From assembly GCF_000495915.1 (NCBI RefSeq), contig NZ_AOFQ01000072.1:62001-126000 (forward strand): DNA of 64,000 nt, written 5' to 3'. Below are positions 27,050 through 36,693 of the stretch, piece after piece. The DNA comes from Stutzerimonas chloritidismutans AW-1 (GTDB lineage: Bacteria; Pseudomonadota; Gammaproteobacteria; Pseudomonadales; Pseudomonadaceae). The first letter of the stretch is position 1; every line of letters begins with the position of its first letter. The notes below the pieces were generated by a model that was not told where the DNA came from, searched no databases, and saw only the letters and a list, made by a program, of their open reading frames with translations. Position numbers and translations under genes: made by a program.

Positions 27050-27502
27050 TTATTTGTGCAGCACGAACTGCCCGGTGAAGCGCACCGCGTCACGGCCGTC
27101 GGCCGCCAGGATGCGGCTTTTCAGCTCCAGCCGCGAACGGCCACGGCGACGATAGATCGATTCGAAGCGCTCCCAGGCCTCGGGGCTCGGCGCTGAACAG
27201 ATGGCGATTGCATCGTCGACCACCGGCAGCGGGTACTCGATCTGCCCTTCGTGGATGACGATGTGCCCATCCTCGATGCCCGCCTCGCGCAGCCGCAGAT
27301 GCAGCCAGCCCCAGCCTGCGAGCACCGAAGCGCAATACAGACTGCCGCCGAACATACTGCTCTTGTGGTTGATGTTCGGCTGCAGCGGTACCTGCAGGCG
27401 CAACTCGTGGTTTTCCCACTGCTCGACGCGCAGCCCGAGCGAGCGGGTCAGCGGAATGTCGTGATGGAGGATGGCTTCCAGGTAGCGGCTATCGCGGCTC
27501 AT
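27050..27502 (-). CDS. YiiD C-terminal-type thioesterase
   Basis: 150 residues from MSRDSRYLEAIL. The hotdog-fold features are NINHKSSMFGGSLY (the HK..MFGG motif of the YiiD_C thioesterase group), WGWLHLRL, and IVIHEGQIEYPLPV. It probably hydrolyses an acyl thioester of unknown identity. The start was moved 21 codons inward, to a Met fitting the family start. It is monocistronic and convergent with cysQ. Confidence 0.82.
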   Translation of the reverse strand: MSRDSRYLEAILHHDIPLTRSLGLRVEQWENHELRLQVPLQPNINHKSSMFGGSLYCASVLAGWGWLHLRLREAGIEDGHIVIHEGQIEYPLPVVDDAIAICSAPSPEAWERFESIYRRRGRSRLELKSRILAADGRDAVRFTGQFVLHK

Positions 27503-27684
27503 GCCGGGGAGGTTCCTAAACGTTACGAAGATACAGACAGACGCCAAGCATGACTCCTGAGTCACGCTTTGGCCAGTCCGTTCAGGCTATCCGTGGCGAC
27601 GAATCCGGGCACGCCGCGCTGCTGTCTGCGGTGTTCCGCATCGGTGCTGGAGGGTGCAGCGGCGATATCCGATGGTGCGCCGCG

Positions 27685-28086
27685 TCAGCCGGCGGTTTTG
27701 CTTCGGTAGGCGCAATAACCTGGGCGCGGGCCGATACGCGGGTGGTTGCGGCAGGTGTCCGGGCGCTTGGCATAGACCGTGCAAAGCCGCGTCTTGCGGT
27801 CCAGATAGAGACAGTCGCCATTGGTCAGGCGGGTCAGCGTGAAGATCTCGTGCTTGTGATTGAAGTGCTCGACGATGCCCGCCTTGCTCAGGCGCTTGGC
27901 GATGTTCTTCGCCGGCTCGTCGCGCTCGAAGGCATCGACCAGGTCCAGCCGGATCAGGTCGTCGATGCGTACCTCCACCGGCAGGGTGCAGCAGGTCGCA
28001 TGGCAGTCGCGGCACAGGCCGGCGCTGTAGCGCACCCAGGTTTCCAGGCGTTCCGGGTCGGCGGAGGCGATCAATCTTGTCTTCAC
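27685..28086 (-). CDS. YkgJ-family cysteine cluster protein
   Basis: About 133 residues with eight Cys in the pattern LCRDCHATCC, GDCLYLDRKTRLC, DTCRNHP and GYCAY. This is the zinc- or iron-sulfur-binding pattern of the YkgJ (CxxCxxCC) family. The role is unknown; members are often linked to metal binding. A GTG start (VKTRLIASA) was chosen because the sequence upstream of it is Arg/Pro-rich and unlike the family. The start is not certain. Confidence 0.8.
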   Translation of the reverse strand: MKTRLIASADPERLETWVRYSAGLCRDCHATCCTLPVEVRIDDLIRLDLVDAFERDEPAKNIAKRLSKAGIVEHFNHKHEIFTLTRLTNGDCLYLDRKTRLCTVYAKRPDTCRNHPRIGPRPGYCAYRSKTAG

Positions 28087-28289
28087 GGGCAGTCTTCGGT
28101 GCGTTCGGGCGCGCGGATCATAACGAGTCGCGCGGCGATTGCCAGCGTCTTCCGACGGCGGCGACCGGACGGGCGGTAGCGCAGATGTAAAGGAAACCTG
28201 CAACGCTTTTTCTGGAATGTCGAATGGAGGTGAACGGGCATGGCTGCCGCGAGTCCCTCTTGTGTGTCTTCGCTAACCGAGGTCTGTCC

Positions 28290-30740
28290 ATGACGCAGGA
28301 AACAGCCATTGCCACCGCTGAAGAAATTGCCGCTTTCCGTGAGCGAGTGTTGCGCAAGCTCACCTACTCGGTTGGCAAGGATCCGGAGAACGCCTCCGAT
28401 TACGACTGGTTCCATGCGGTAGCCTTGGCTACTCGCGACAGCACCATCGACCGCTGGATGGATTGCACGCGCGAGGCTTACACCAGCGGGCAGAAGCGGG
28501 TTTATTACCTCTCTCTGGAGTTTCTCATCGGCCGCCTGCTGGTCGACAGCCTGAGCAACCTCGGCCTGTTCGACGTGGCGCGTGAAGCGCTCGCCGGGCT
28601 CGACGTGGATATCGAACGCATCCGCCTGCTGGAGCCTGACGCGGCGCTCGGCAATGGCGGCCTCGGCCGGCTCGCGGCCTGCTTCATGGAGAGCATGGCG
28701 ACCCTCGGCGTGGTCTCCCATGGTTACGGCATCCGTTATGACCACGGCCTGTTCCGCCAGGCCATCGTCGATGGCTGGCAACACGAGCAGACCGAGACCT
28801 GGCTGGATTTCGGCAACCCCTGGGAGTTCGAGCGCTCCGAGGTGAAGTATCTGATCGGCTTCGGCGGCAGCGTCACGGCGGCCACCAACGAGAAAGGCGA
28901 GGTCCAGCACTTCTGGCACTGGGCCGAAGGGGTACGGGCGATCGCCTATGACACCCCCATCGTCGGTTGGCGCGGCGCCGGGGTGAACACGCTGCGCCTC
29001 TGGCGTGCGCGACCCGAGGCGGATTTCCATCTGGCGCGCTTCAACGCCGGTGACCATATCGGTGCAGCGGCCGAAGAGGCCCGCGCCGAAAGCATTTCAC
29101 GGGTGCTCTATCCGGCCGATAGCACCGAGGCCGGGCAGGAGTTGCGCCTGCGCCAAGAGTATTTCTTCGTCGCCGCCTCGCTGCAGGACCTGCTGCGTCG
29201 CCACATCAAGCAGCGCGGTTCGCTGGACAGCCTGCCCGAGTACACCGCCATCCAGCTCAACGACACCCATCCGGCGATTGCCGTGGCCGAGCTGATGCGC
29301 CTGCTGGTCGACGTGCACAGCTACGGGTGGCAGCACGCCTGGCGGCTGACGACGGCCACGCTGTCCTACACCAACCACACGCTGCTGCCCGAAGCGCTGG
29401 AAACCTGGCCGGTGGGCCTGATGGAGCGCCTGCTGCCGCGGCACATGCAGATCATCTACCTGATCAACGCCTACCATCTCGACCAGCTGCGCGAGCGCGG
29501 CGTCCACGATGCCGAGCTGCTGCGCTCGGTATCGCTGATCGAGGAAGATCACGGTCGCCGGGTGCGCATGGGCAATCTGGCCTTCCTCGGTTCGCACAGC
29601 ACCAATGGCGTATCCGGGCTGCACACCCAGCTGATGCGCAATACCGTGTTCACCGATCTGCACAGCCTTTACCCGCAGCGGATCAACAGCAAGACCAACG
29701 GTATTACCTTCCGCCGCTGGCTCTACCAGGCCAATCCGCAGCTGACCCAGTTGCTGGTGGAGCATGTCGGCGAGGAAGTACTCGATGAGCCGGAAACCCG
29801 CCTGCGCGAGCTCGAACCCTTTGCCGAACAGGCCGCGTTCCGCCAGCGCTTCGCCGAACAGCGGCTGGCCAACAAGCGTCATCTGGCTAATGTGATCCAG
29901 GAGCGGCTGGGCATCAGCGTCGACCCGGCCGCGCTATTCGACGTCCACGTCAAACGCATCCACGAGTACAAGCGCCAGTTGCTCAACCTGCTGCACACCG
30001 TCGCGTTGTACCAGGCGATTCGCTCCGATCCGGGCGGCAACTGGGTGCCGCGGGTGAAGATCTTCGCCGGCAAGGCGGCGGCGAGCTATCACCAGGCCAA
30101 GCTGATCATCAAGCTGACCAACGACATCGCCAATACCATCAATGCCGACCCCACCGTGCGCGGCCTGCTCAAGGTGGTGTTCCTGCCCAACTACAACGTC
30201 AGTCTGGCCGAGGACATCATCCCGGCGGCGGACCTGTCGGAGCAGATTTCCACCGCCGGCCTGGAGGCTTCGGGTACCAGCAACATGAAGTTCGCCCTCA
30301 ACGGGGCGCTGACCATCGGCACCCTGGACGGCGCCAACGTGGAGATGAGCGAGCAGATCGGCCTTGAACACATGTTCATCTTCGGCCTTACCGCGCAGCA
30401 GGTGAATGTGCGCAAGCAGGCCAACGAGTACAACGCCGAAGCCATCATCGGCGCTTCGCCGCGGCTCAGCGAAGTGCTCTCGGCGATTCGTGGCGGTGCC
30501 TTCTCGCCGGGTGATCCGGGCCGCTACACCGGGCTGGTGGATGGCATCAGCTGGCACGACACCTTCATGGTCTGCGCCGATTTCGAGGCTTACTGGCAGG
30601 CGCAGCTGGATGTCGAGGAGTGCTGGCGTGATCCGGCACGCTGGTGGCGTTCCTCCGTGCTGAACACCGCCCGCACCGGCTGGTTCTCGTCGGACCGCAC
30701 CATTCGCGAGTACGCTCGGGAGATCTGGAAAGTGCTGTGA
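28290..30740 (+). CDS. glgP: Glycogen/maltodextrin phosphorylase
   Basis: 816 residues, the usual length. N-terminal YLSLEFLIGRLL and ALGNGGLGRLAACFMES are followed by the PLP site EASGTSNMKFALNGALTIGT near the C-terminus. It releases glucose-1-phosphate from alpha-1,4-glucans in the cytoplasm. The start MTQETAI was chosen because it fits the family N-terminus; an upstream in-frame ATG would add 22 unrelated residues. It is followed at 183 bases by fbp, on the same strand, linking glycogen use and gluconeogenesis. Confidence 0.96.
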   Translation: MTQETAIATAEEIAAFRERVLRKLTYSVGKDPENASDYDWFHAVALATRDSTIDRWMDCTREAYTSGQKRVYYLSLEFLIGRLLVDSLSNLGLFDVAREALAGLDVDIERIRLLEPDAALGNGGLGRLAACFMESMATLGVVSHGYGIRYDHGLFRQAIVDGWQHEQTETWLDFGNPWEFERSEVKYLIGFGGSVTAATNEKGEVQHFWHWAEGVRAIAYDTPIVGWRGAGVNTLRLWRARPEADFHLARFNAGDHIGAAAEEARAESISRVLYPADSTEAGQELRLRQEYFFVAASLQDLLRRHIKQRGSLDSLPEYTAIQLNDTHPAIAVAELMRLLVDVHSYGWQHAWRLTTATLSYTNHTLLPEALETWPVGLMERLLPRHMQIIYLINAYHLDQLRERGVHDAELLRSVSLIEEDHGRRVRMGNLAFLGSHSTNGVSGLHTQLMRNTVFTDLHSLYPQRINSKTNGITFRRWLYQANPQLTQLLVEHVGEEVLDEPETRLRELEPFAEQAAFRQRFAEQRLANKRHLANVIQERLGISVDPAALFDVHVKRIHEYKRQLLNLLHTVALYQAIRSDPGGNWVPRVKIFAGKAAASYHQAKLIIKLTNDIANTINADPTVRGLLKVVFLPNYNVSLAEDIIPAADLSEQISTAGLEASGTSNMKFALNGALTIGTLDGANVEMSEQIGLEHMFIFGLTAQQVNVRKQANEYNAEAIIGASPRLSEVLSAIRGGAFSPGDPGRYTGLVDGISWHDTFMVCADFEAYWQAQLDVEECWRDPARWWRSSVLNTARTGWFSSDRTIREYAREIWKVL

Positions 30741-30923
30741 TGGCCGGCGCGCCGGAGGGTCATCCGCCGGCGCGCAGCCACAAATGGCGAGGGTTGCCGA
30801 CCGTGCTGGCAATCTGGCCGCCGCTTCGCTGAACTCTGCAGGGGGCGGACCTGTCTGAGGGGAGTTAGTTTTCCTACGGCCTGCTAAACTGCGCGGGTTT
30901 ATCCTTCCTCCGGAGTCATTTCC

Positions 30924-31934
30924 ATGTCACGCGTAACCCTCAGTCGCTACCTCATCGAGCAGACTCGCAGTAACAACACGCCTGCTGATCTGCGCTTTCT
31001 CATCGAGGTCGTGGCACGAGCGTGCAAGGAAATCAGCCACGCGGTATCCAAGGGCGCCCTCGGTGGCGTACTGGGTAGCGCCGACAGCGAGAACATCCAG
31101 GGCGAAGTGCAGAAGAAGCTCGACGTGCTCTCCAACGAAATCCTGCTGGAGGCCAACGAGTGGGGCGGTCACCTGGCCGGCATGGCGTCCGAGGAAATGG
31201 ACAACGCCTACCAGATTCCCGGCAAGTACCCCAAGGGTGCCTATCTGCTGGTCTTCGATCCGCTGGATGGCTCGAGCAATATCGACGTCAACGTCTCGGT
31301 CGGCACCATCTTCTCCGTGCTGCGCTGCCCAGATGCCTGTTTCAGTCAGAACGACGCACTCGGCGAGGAAGCCTTCCTGCAGCCGGGGACCAAGCAGGTT
31401 GCCGCCGGCTACGCCATCTACGGCCCGCAGACCATGCTGATTCTGACTCTCGGCCACGGCGTGATGGGCTTCACCCTGGATCGTGAGCTGGGCAGCTTCG
31501 TGCTTACCCACGAGAACCTCAGCGTTCCGCAGAGCACCGCCGAATTCGCCATCAACATGTCCAACCAGCGCCACTGGGAAGAGCCGGTGCAGCGCTATGT
31601 CGGCGAGCTGCTGGCCGGCAAGGACGGCCCGCTGGGCAAGAACTACAACATGCGCTGGATCGCCTCGATGGTGGCCGACGTGCATCGCATCCTCACCCGC
31701 GGCGGCCTGTTCATGTACCCGCGTGACAACCGCGACCCTTCCATGGCCGGCAAGCTGCGCCTGATGTACGAGGCCAACCCGATGGCGATGATCGTCGAGC
31801 AGGCCGGCGGCGCCGCCACCAACGGTACGCAGCGCATCCTGGAAATTCAGCCGGAGTCCCTGCACCAGCGCGTGCCGGTGTTCCTCGGTTCGAAGGAAGA
31901 AGTCGAGCGCGTCACCGGCTACCACCAGGGCTGA
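30924..31934 (+). CDS. fbp: Fructose-1,6-bisphosphatase class 1
   Basis: 336 residues. It has the metal-site motif VFDPLDGSSNIDVNVSVGTIF and the substrate region GGLFMYPRDNRD...LRLMYEANPMAMIVEQAGG (residues about 255-295). It hydrolyses fructose-1,6-bisphosphate to fructose-6-phosphate in gluconeogenesis, essential in organisms lacking phosphofructokinase such as pseudomonads. GGAG precedes the ATG. The next gene starts 3 bases after the stop. Confidence 0.97.
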   Translation: MSRVTLSRYLIEQTRSNNTPADLRFLIEVVARACKEISHAVSKGALGGVLGSADSENIQGEVQKKLDVLSNEILLEANEWGGHLAGMASEEMDNAYQIPGKYPKGAYLLVFDPLDGSSNIDVNVSVGTIFSVLRCPDACFSQNDALGEEAFLQPGTKQVAAGYAIYGPQTMLILTLGHGVMGFTLDRELGSFVLTHENLSVPQSTAEFAINMSNQRHWEEPVQRYVGELLAGKDGPLGKNYNMRWIASMVADVHRILTRGGLFMYPRDNRDPSMAGKLRLMYEANPMAMIVEQAGGAATNGTQRILEIQPESLHQRVPVFLGSKEEVERVTGYHQG

Positions 31935-31937
31935 CCG

Positions 31938-32540
31938 ATGCAGGCGCCCTGGCAGGACTTGCTCCACTGGTGGTTCGGCCAGGGCACCAGCGCCAGCGAG
32001 ATCGCGGCTGAAAAGCAGCGACTCTGGTTTGGCTACCGCGCAGAACAGGACGACGAGGCGCGCCAGTGCTTCGGCGCACTGGTCGAACAGGCTCTGAACG
32101 GCGAGCTGCAGGACTGGGCCGAATTGCCCGAGGGCTGGCTCGCGCTGGTACTGCTGCTCGATCAGCTGCCGCGCATGATCCATCGCAACACGCCGAAGGC
32201 GTTCGCCGGCGACGAGCGCGCCCAGCACCTGGTTCGCGATGGCCTGGCCCATGGCGGCGACATGCTGTTGGCGCCGATCCAGCGCGTGTTCATCTACTTG
32301 GTGCTTGAGCACGCTGAGAACCTGGCAACCCAGGATCTGGCCGTCGCGCAGTTCACCGCCCTGCGCGACATTGCCGACGAGTCGGAACAGCCGCTGTTCG
32401 TCGGCTTTCTCGACTATGCCGAGCGCCACCGCGAGGTCGTCTCCCGCTTCGGTCGCTTCCCGCATCGCAATGCAACTCTCGGCCGCGAAGCCAGCGACGC
32501 CGAGCGACTATTTCTGGAGCAGCCGGGCTCGTCCTTCTGA
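31938..32540 (+). CDS. DUF924 family protein
   Basis: 200 residues of mainly helical composition with the DUF924 signature LVLLLDQLPRMIHRNTPKAFAGD and a C-terminal FGRFPHRNATLGR. The family has a TPR-like alpha fold of unknown function. It begins directly after fbp and is probably cotranscribed with it, as in other pseudomonads. Confidence 0.88.
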   Translation: MQAPWQDLLHWWFGQGTSASEIAAEKQRLWFGYRAEQDDEARQCFGALVEQALNGELQDWAELPEGWLALVLLLDQLPRMIHRNTPKAFAGDERAQHLVRDGLAHGGDMLLAPIQRVFIYLVLEHAENLATQDLAVAQFTALRDIADESEQPLFVGFLDYAERHREVVSRFGRFPHRNATLGREASDAERLFLEQPGSSF

Positions 32541-32621
32541 GCGCGGATGCCATTTCCGGCCAACGCTCCGCGGCACCGCTTCCGCGGGGCATTGAACCTT
32601 AGAACAAGCAAGGAGCTCGAT

Positions 32622-32876
32622 ATGCCATTGCGTACCCCATTGCTGATTGCCTGCGTCGTCCTGCTGGCTGGCTGCAGTCCGATCACCCAGGAAAACTTCG
32701 CCAAGCTCAAGCCCGGCATGGAACGGGTGGAAGTCGAGCAGCTGCTCGGCAAACCCTCCGAATGCGCCGGTGCGCTGGGGATGTCGAGCTGCACCTGGGG
32801 CGAGAAGAATCGCTTCATCAGCGTCCAGTTCGCGGGCGACAAGGTGATGATGTTTTCCGGCAAGGGGCTGAAATAA
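32622..32876 (+). CDS. Small lipoprotein, DUF3862/SmpA-like
   Basis: 84 residues. A signal peptide ends in lipobox LLAGC (Cys-18), so the mature protein is lipid-anchored. The rest, NFAKLKPGMERVEVEQLLGKPSEC, shows the helix-and-Gly-Lys-Pro pattern of the BamE/SmpA-like fold, and two more Cys (CAGALGMSSC) may form a disulfide. AAGGAG lies 7 bases before ATG. Function is unknown; an envelope role is likely. Confidence 0.82.
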   Translation: MPLRTPLLIACVVLLAGCSPITQENFAKLKPGMERVEVEQLLGKPSECAGALGMSSCTWGEKNRFISVQFAGDKVMMFSGKGLK

Positions 32877-32903
32877 CTGCTGATTTAACTCAGGAGAGAT
32901 CCC

Positions 32904-33440
32904 ATGCGTGCGAGTGTCGTTGCCCTTCTGTGCCTGATGCTGTTGAGCGGCTGCGCAGGAGGCGGGCGCGAACAGCCCCCTGAAACGGTCGGCGAGGTCG
33001 ACCTTCAACGCTATCAGGGGACTTGGTACGAGCTGGCGCGCTTGCCGATGTTCTTTCAGCGCAATTGCATACGCTCCGAAGCGAAGTACCAGTTGCAGGC
33101 CGATGGCAGCGTGGCGGTGACCAACCGTTGCGAAACAGAAGACGGCGACTGGCAGGAGGCCAAAGGCGAAGCGGTGCCGCAGGAAGCCGGTATTACCGAT
33201 CGGCTGTGGGTGCGCTTCGACAACTGGTTCAGCCGGCTCTTTCCCGGTCTGACCAAGGGCCACTACTGGGTGCTCTATCTGGACGAGGGCTATAGCACTG
33301 CGCTGGTCGGCAGCCCGGATCGCAAGTATCTCTGGCTGCTTGCGCGGGACACCGAGGTCGACCAGGCGACCCGCGATCGCCTGCTCTCCGAGGCCGAACG
33401 GCGCGGTTACGACACCAGCGAACTGATCTGGCGCCAGTAA
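32904..33440 (+). CDS. blc: Outer-membrane lipocalin Blc
   Basis: 178 residues with lipobox LLSGC and lipocalin motif 1 RYQGTWYELARLPMFFQ, then WVRFDNWFSRLFPG, HYWVLYLDEGYSTALVG and LWLLARDTEV. These match bacterial lipocalin Blc, which binds lysophospholipids or fatty acids at the outer membrane. It is preceded by CAGGAGAG and lies 27 bases after another lipoprotein gene, probably the same transcript. Confidence 0.93.
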   Translation: MRASVVALLCLMLLSGCAGGGREQPPETVGEVDLQRYQGTWYELARLPMFFQRNCIRSEAKYQLQADGSVAVTNRCETEDGDWQEAKGEAVPQEAGITDRLWVRFDNWFSRLFPGLTKGHYWVLYLDEGYSTALVGSPDRKYLWLLARDTEVDQATRDRLLSEAERRGYDTSELIWRQ

Positions 33441-33453
33441 TCGTTTGGCCTGC

Positions 33454-33879
33454 TCAGTCCCATTCCAGACGCGCCAGCTGCCATTCGCCTCGCTCCTGGC
33501 GCCACTCGAGTCTGACCTGATAATGCCCCGCCTGCTGCGGCAGGAGTGATTCGGCGCCGGCGAGCGTCACCTGTGCCTCGGTATGGCCGCGATCGGGATA
33601 GGTCGGATCGACCCAGCTGCGCTGGCTGAGGGCGATTACCCGGACATTGCGATGGCGCAGGAACATCAGTGTTGCCGTGCGCCGCGCCCATTCCTGATCG
33701 TACTGCCGCTGCGCCTGGAAATCTGCGTGCAGCAGTTCCATCAGGTCGCCGACCTGCTTGTTCTCCAGGGTCGTCTGCAACTGCTCGGCGGCCTGCTGCA
33801 GCGCTGCTTCCGGGTCGTCCCGGCCGCAGCCGGCCAGAGTCATTAATAGCGCCAGTGCCGCTATTTTCCATGCTGACAT
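33454..33879 (-). CDS. Putative lipoprotein of unknown function
   Basis: 141 residues with signal peptide and lipobox TLAGC (Cys-18). The N-terminal mature part is an amphipathic helix (PEAALQQAAEQLQTTLENK) and the C-terminal part alternates beta-like strands (YQVRLEWRQERGEWQLARLEW). This resembles an NTF2/SnoaL-like cone fold, but I do not recognise a named family. GGAGTT precedes the ATG. It is divergent from pip and convergent with blc. Confidence 0.75.
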   Translation of the reverse strand: MSAWKIAALALLMTLAGCGRDDPEAALQQAAEQLQTTLENKQVGDLMELLHADFQAQRQYDQEWARRTATLMFLRHRNVRVIALSQRSWVDPTYPDRGHTEAQVTLAGAESLLPQQAGHYQVRLEWRQERGEWQLARLEWD

Positions 33880-33957
33880 GCTCAACTCCGTGAACCTCGT
33901 TATGATGCCGCTAACGTCATGGGGGCCAGCCGGCCCGCCGCAGATCAGGAGTGTGCC

Positions 33958-34929
33958 ATGCAGACCTTGTATCCGGAGATCAAACCCTACGCCCGACACG
34001 AGCTGGCGGTGGAAGAACCGCATGTGCTCTATGTCGACGAGAGTGGGTCGCCGGATGGTCTGCCCGTATTGTTCGTCCATGGTGGTCCCGGCGGCGGCTG
34101 CGATGCCCTCAGCCGCCGCTTCTTTGATCCGACCCTGTACCGCATCATCACCTTCGATCAGCGTGGCTGCGGACGCTCGACGCCCCATGCCAGCCTGGAG
34201 AACAACACCACCGCACATCTGATCGCCGACATGCAGCGCATCCGCGAGCATCTGGGCATCGACAAGTGGGTGCTGTTTGGTGGTTCCTGGGGCTCGACGC
34301 TCTCCCTGGCCTACGCCCAGCGCTATCCCGAGCATGTGCATGCGCTGATCCTGCGAGGCATCTTCCTCTGCCGTCCGCAGGACCTCGCCTGGTTCTATCA
34401 GGAAGGCGCCAGCCGGCTCTTCCCGGACTACTGGCAGGACTTCCTCTCGCCGATTCCGCTGGAGGAACGCGACGATCTGATGCAAGCGTTCTACCGCCGT
34501 CTCACCGGCAACGACCAGATCGCCCAGATGCACGCCGCCAAGGCGTGGTCCTGCTGGGAAGGTCGCACCGCCACGCTGCGGCCGAATCACAACGTGGTCG
34601 AGCGGTTTGCCGATGCGCACCGGGCGCTGTCGATGGCGCGGATCGAATGCCACTACTTCGTCAATCAGGCCTTTCTCGAGCCGGATCAGCTCTTGCGCGA
34701 CATGCCGAAGATCGCCCACCTGCCGGGCATTATCGTGCACGGCCGTTACGATGCCATCTGCCCGCTGGACAATGCCTGGGCGCTGCATCAGGCGTGGCCG
34801 AACAGCGAGTTGCAGATCATTCGCGACGCCGGGCATTCGGCGGCGGAGCTAGGCATTACCGATGCGCTGATACGGGCGACCGGTGAGATCGCCCACCGCT
34901 TGCTCGATCTGCCTCCGACAGACGCCTGA
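33958..34929 (+). CDS. pip: Proline iminopeptidase
   Basis: 323 residues of the alpha/beta hydrolase fold. The oxyanion motif is HGGPGGG, the nucleophile elbow FGGSWGSTLSLAYAQ (Ser), the acid lies in GRYDAICP (Asp) and the His in DAGHSAAE. It removes N-terminal proline from peptides. The start MQTLYPE follows AGGAG. The stop is 15 bases before dtd, and the two genes are adjacent in pseudomonads generally. Confidence 0.95.
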   Translation: MQTLYPEIKPYARHELAVEEPHVLYVDESGSPDGLPVLFVHGGPGGGCDALSRRFFDPTLYRIITFDQRGCGRSTPHASLENNTTAHLIADMQRIREHLGIDKWVLFGGSWGSTLSLAYAQRYPEHVHALILRGIFLCRPQDLAWFYQEGASRLFPDYWQDFLSPIPLEERDDLMQAFYRRLTGNDQIAQMHAAKAWSCWEGRTATLRPNHNVVERFADAHRALSMARIECHYFVNQAFLEPDQLLRDMPKIAHLPGIIVHGRYDAICPLDNAWALHQAWPNSELQIIRDAGHSAAELGITDALIRATGEIAHRLLDLPPTDA

Positions 34930-34944
34930 CGGAGCCGCCCAGCG

Positions 34945-35382
34945 ATGAAAGCATTGATCCAGCGTGTCCGTCAGGCACGGGTCGAGGTCGCAGGCGACGT
35001 GGTCGGTGCCATCGATCAGGGCTTGCTGGTGCTGGTGGGCGTCGAGCGCGAGGACGATCATGCCCGCGCCGACAAGCTGTTGCACAAGCTGCTCAACTAC
35101 CGCGTCTTCAGCGACGAGCAGGGCAAGATGAATCGCTCGCTGAAGGACATCGATGGTGGTCTGCTGCTGGTATCGCAGTTCACCCTGGCGGCCGATACCC
35201 GCAGCGGGCTGCGGCCGAGTTTCTCCAGCGCCGCCCCACCAGCGCACGGCGAAGCGCTCTACGACTACCTGCTGGCCCAGGCCCGCCAGCAGCATCCACA
35301 GGTGGCCTGCGGACGTTTCGGCGCCGAGATGCAGGTGCATCTGGTCAACGACGGTCCGGTGACCTTTCTCCTCGAAAGCTGA
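34945..35382 (+). CDS. dtd: D-aminoacyl-tRNA deacylase
   Basis: 145 residues, the family length. The diagnostic motifs are LLLVSQFTLAADTRSGLRPSF (SQFTL) and a C-terminal VHLVNDGPVTFLLES carrying the cross-subunit NxGPxT signature. The enzyme removes D-amino acids mischarged on tRNA. It forms a likely operon with pip. Confidence 0.97.
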   Translation: MKALIQRVRQARVEVAGDVVGAIDQGLLVLVGVEREDDHARADKLLHKLLNYRVFSDEQGKMNRSLKDIDGGLLLVSQFTLAADTRSGLRPSFSSAAPPAHGEALYDYLLAQARQQHPQVACGRFGAEMQVHLVNDGPVTFLLES

Positions 35383-35392
35383 AGCGCGTGAA

Positions 35393-35812
35393 TCAGTGCC
35401 GGACCGGTTCCAGGTCGTTGTCGCGCAGCCAGGTGATCGCGTACTCGCGCAGCTGCACGGTCTGGTAGTCCAGCCAGGCCTCTCTCACCGCAGGGAAATC
35501 CTCCAGCTTGAAGTCGAAGGTGCGCAGTGGCTTGCGGCCGTTCAGCGCACTGCTCAGCACCGCGTGGGCGATCGGGTCGTGTTGGGTGAAGAGGAAGGCC
35601 TCACGCATCGCCATGGATTGCGCGAGCTCCAGCGGTTCGATGTGCAGATAGCGATCCTGCTGTACGTCGTATTTCTCCATGACGCCGGGGGCTGGCTCGC
35701 TGGGAAAAACGGCGCGGATGGCACCGCTTTCCAGGTCCAGGTAGTACTCGGCGCTGTCGCGTCCATCCAGAGCGTACTCCAGACGGTGCATGTCGATGGT
35801 CAATGGTCGCAT
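35393..35812 (-). CDS. UPF0158 family protein
   Basis: 139 residues. Motifs EYYLDLESGAIRAV, YLHIEPLELAQSMAMREAF and LRTFDFKLEDFPAVREAWLDYQ match the UPF0158 group of uncharacterised proteins. The start MRPLTIDMH was taken because the 32 codons upstream do not resemble the family. It is convergent with dtd. No function is known. Confidence 0.85.
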   Translation of the reverse strand: MRPLTIDMHRLEYALDGRDSAEYYLDLESGAIRAVFPSEPAPGVMEKYDVQQDRYLHIEPLELAQSMAMREAFLFTQHDPIAHAVLSSALNGRKPLRTFDFKLEDFPAVREAWLDYQTVQLREYAITWLRDNDLEPVRH

Positions 35813-35985
35813 GGCAAGAACGGCTCTTTTAGGGATTCGTTGGAGTGTCGAGGCCGCAGCGCAGACGCACTGAAGCGTGAGCAGTCCTAATCTGTGACTC
35901 CCTTGCACCGGGTGGGTGCGTTACGTTCATCGGGGCGCATCGGTCAGGTGGCGAACGGTGACGGTGGTGAGTCAGCCGTTCAGGC

Positions 35986-36693
35986 TCAGAACAGTCGGGC
36001 CAGCAGCGCGCTGACCGCCGTTTCCACGCGCAGGATGCGCTCTCCCAACTGAACCGGTCGCAGGCCGGCGGCAGCCAGTTTGTCTACCTCGTAGGGGATC
36101 CAGCCGCCTTCCGGGCCGATCGCCAGGGTGACAGGCTGCGTTACGGCACGGGGGCAATGGGGAAAATCGCCGGGATGGCCGACCAGCCCCAGGGTGTCTG
36201 CGGCAAGCTGAGGCAGGCGATCCTCGACGAAGGGCTTGAAGCGCTTCTCGATAATGACCTCCGGCAGGACGGTGTCACGCGCCTGTTCCAGGCCGAGGAT
36301 CAGCTGCTCGTGGATGGCGGCGGGCTCGAGGAATGGCGTTTGCCAGAAGCTTTTCTCGACGCGATAGCTGTTGAGCAATACCAGCCGCGGCACGCCCATG
36401 GCGGCCACGGTCTGCAGCACGCGGCGCAGCATCTTAGGTCGTGGCAGCGCCAGTAGCAGGGTCACCGGCAGCTTCGCCGGCGGTGGTTGGTCGAAGCTGA
36501 CCTGCAGCTCTGCCTCGTGAGCATCCAGGCGCAGGAGCTGTCCGCTGCCCATGTTGCCGCCCACGCGGCCAACTCTGAGCTGCTCGCCCGCCTCGGCGCG
36601 ATGGACCTGCTGCAGATGAGTCAGGCGCCGGTCACGCAGCAGCACGCGGTTATCGGCGACGAAATCGGCCGTGTCGAGCAGCAGCAGGTTCAC
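35986..36693 (-). CDS. rsmE: 16S rRNA (uracil-1498-N3)-methyltransferase
   Basis: 235 residues. There is an N-terminal PUA-like RNA-binding domain, then a SPOUT methyltransferase domain ending with LAIGPEGGWIPYEVD and LGERILRVETAVSALLA, where the SAM knot lies. It methylates U1498 of 16S rRNA. The start is GTG (VNLLLLD), overlapping the tatC stop as GTGA, so it is translationally coupled to the tat operon, as in Pseudomonas aeruginosa. Confidence 0.94.
   Translation of the reverse strand: MNLLLLDTADFVADNRVLLRDRRLTHLQQVHRAEAGEQLRVGRVGGNMGSGQLLRLDAHEAELQVSFDQPPPAKLPVTLLLALPRPKMLRRVLQTVAAMGVPRLVLLNSYRVEKSFWQTPFLEPAAIHEQLILGLEQARDTVLPEVIIEKRFKPFVEDRLPQLAADTLGLVGHPGDFPHCPRAVTQPVTLAIGPEGGWIPYEVDKLAAAGLRPVQLGERILRVETAVSALLARLF

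Noticed and set aside
30741..30790. GC-rich palindrome CCGGCGCGCCGG after glgP as a terminator
   Set aside because: No T run follows and the pairing is ambiguous in this GC-rich spacer.
33880..34836. An N-terminal extension of the lipoprotein gene reading antisense to pip
   Set aside because: The signal peptide and lipobox begin at 33879, and the extension is the complement of the pip gene.
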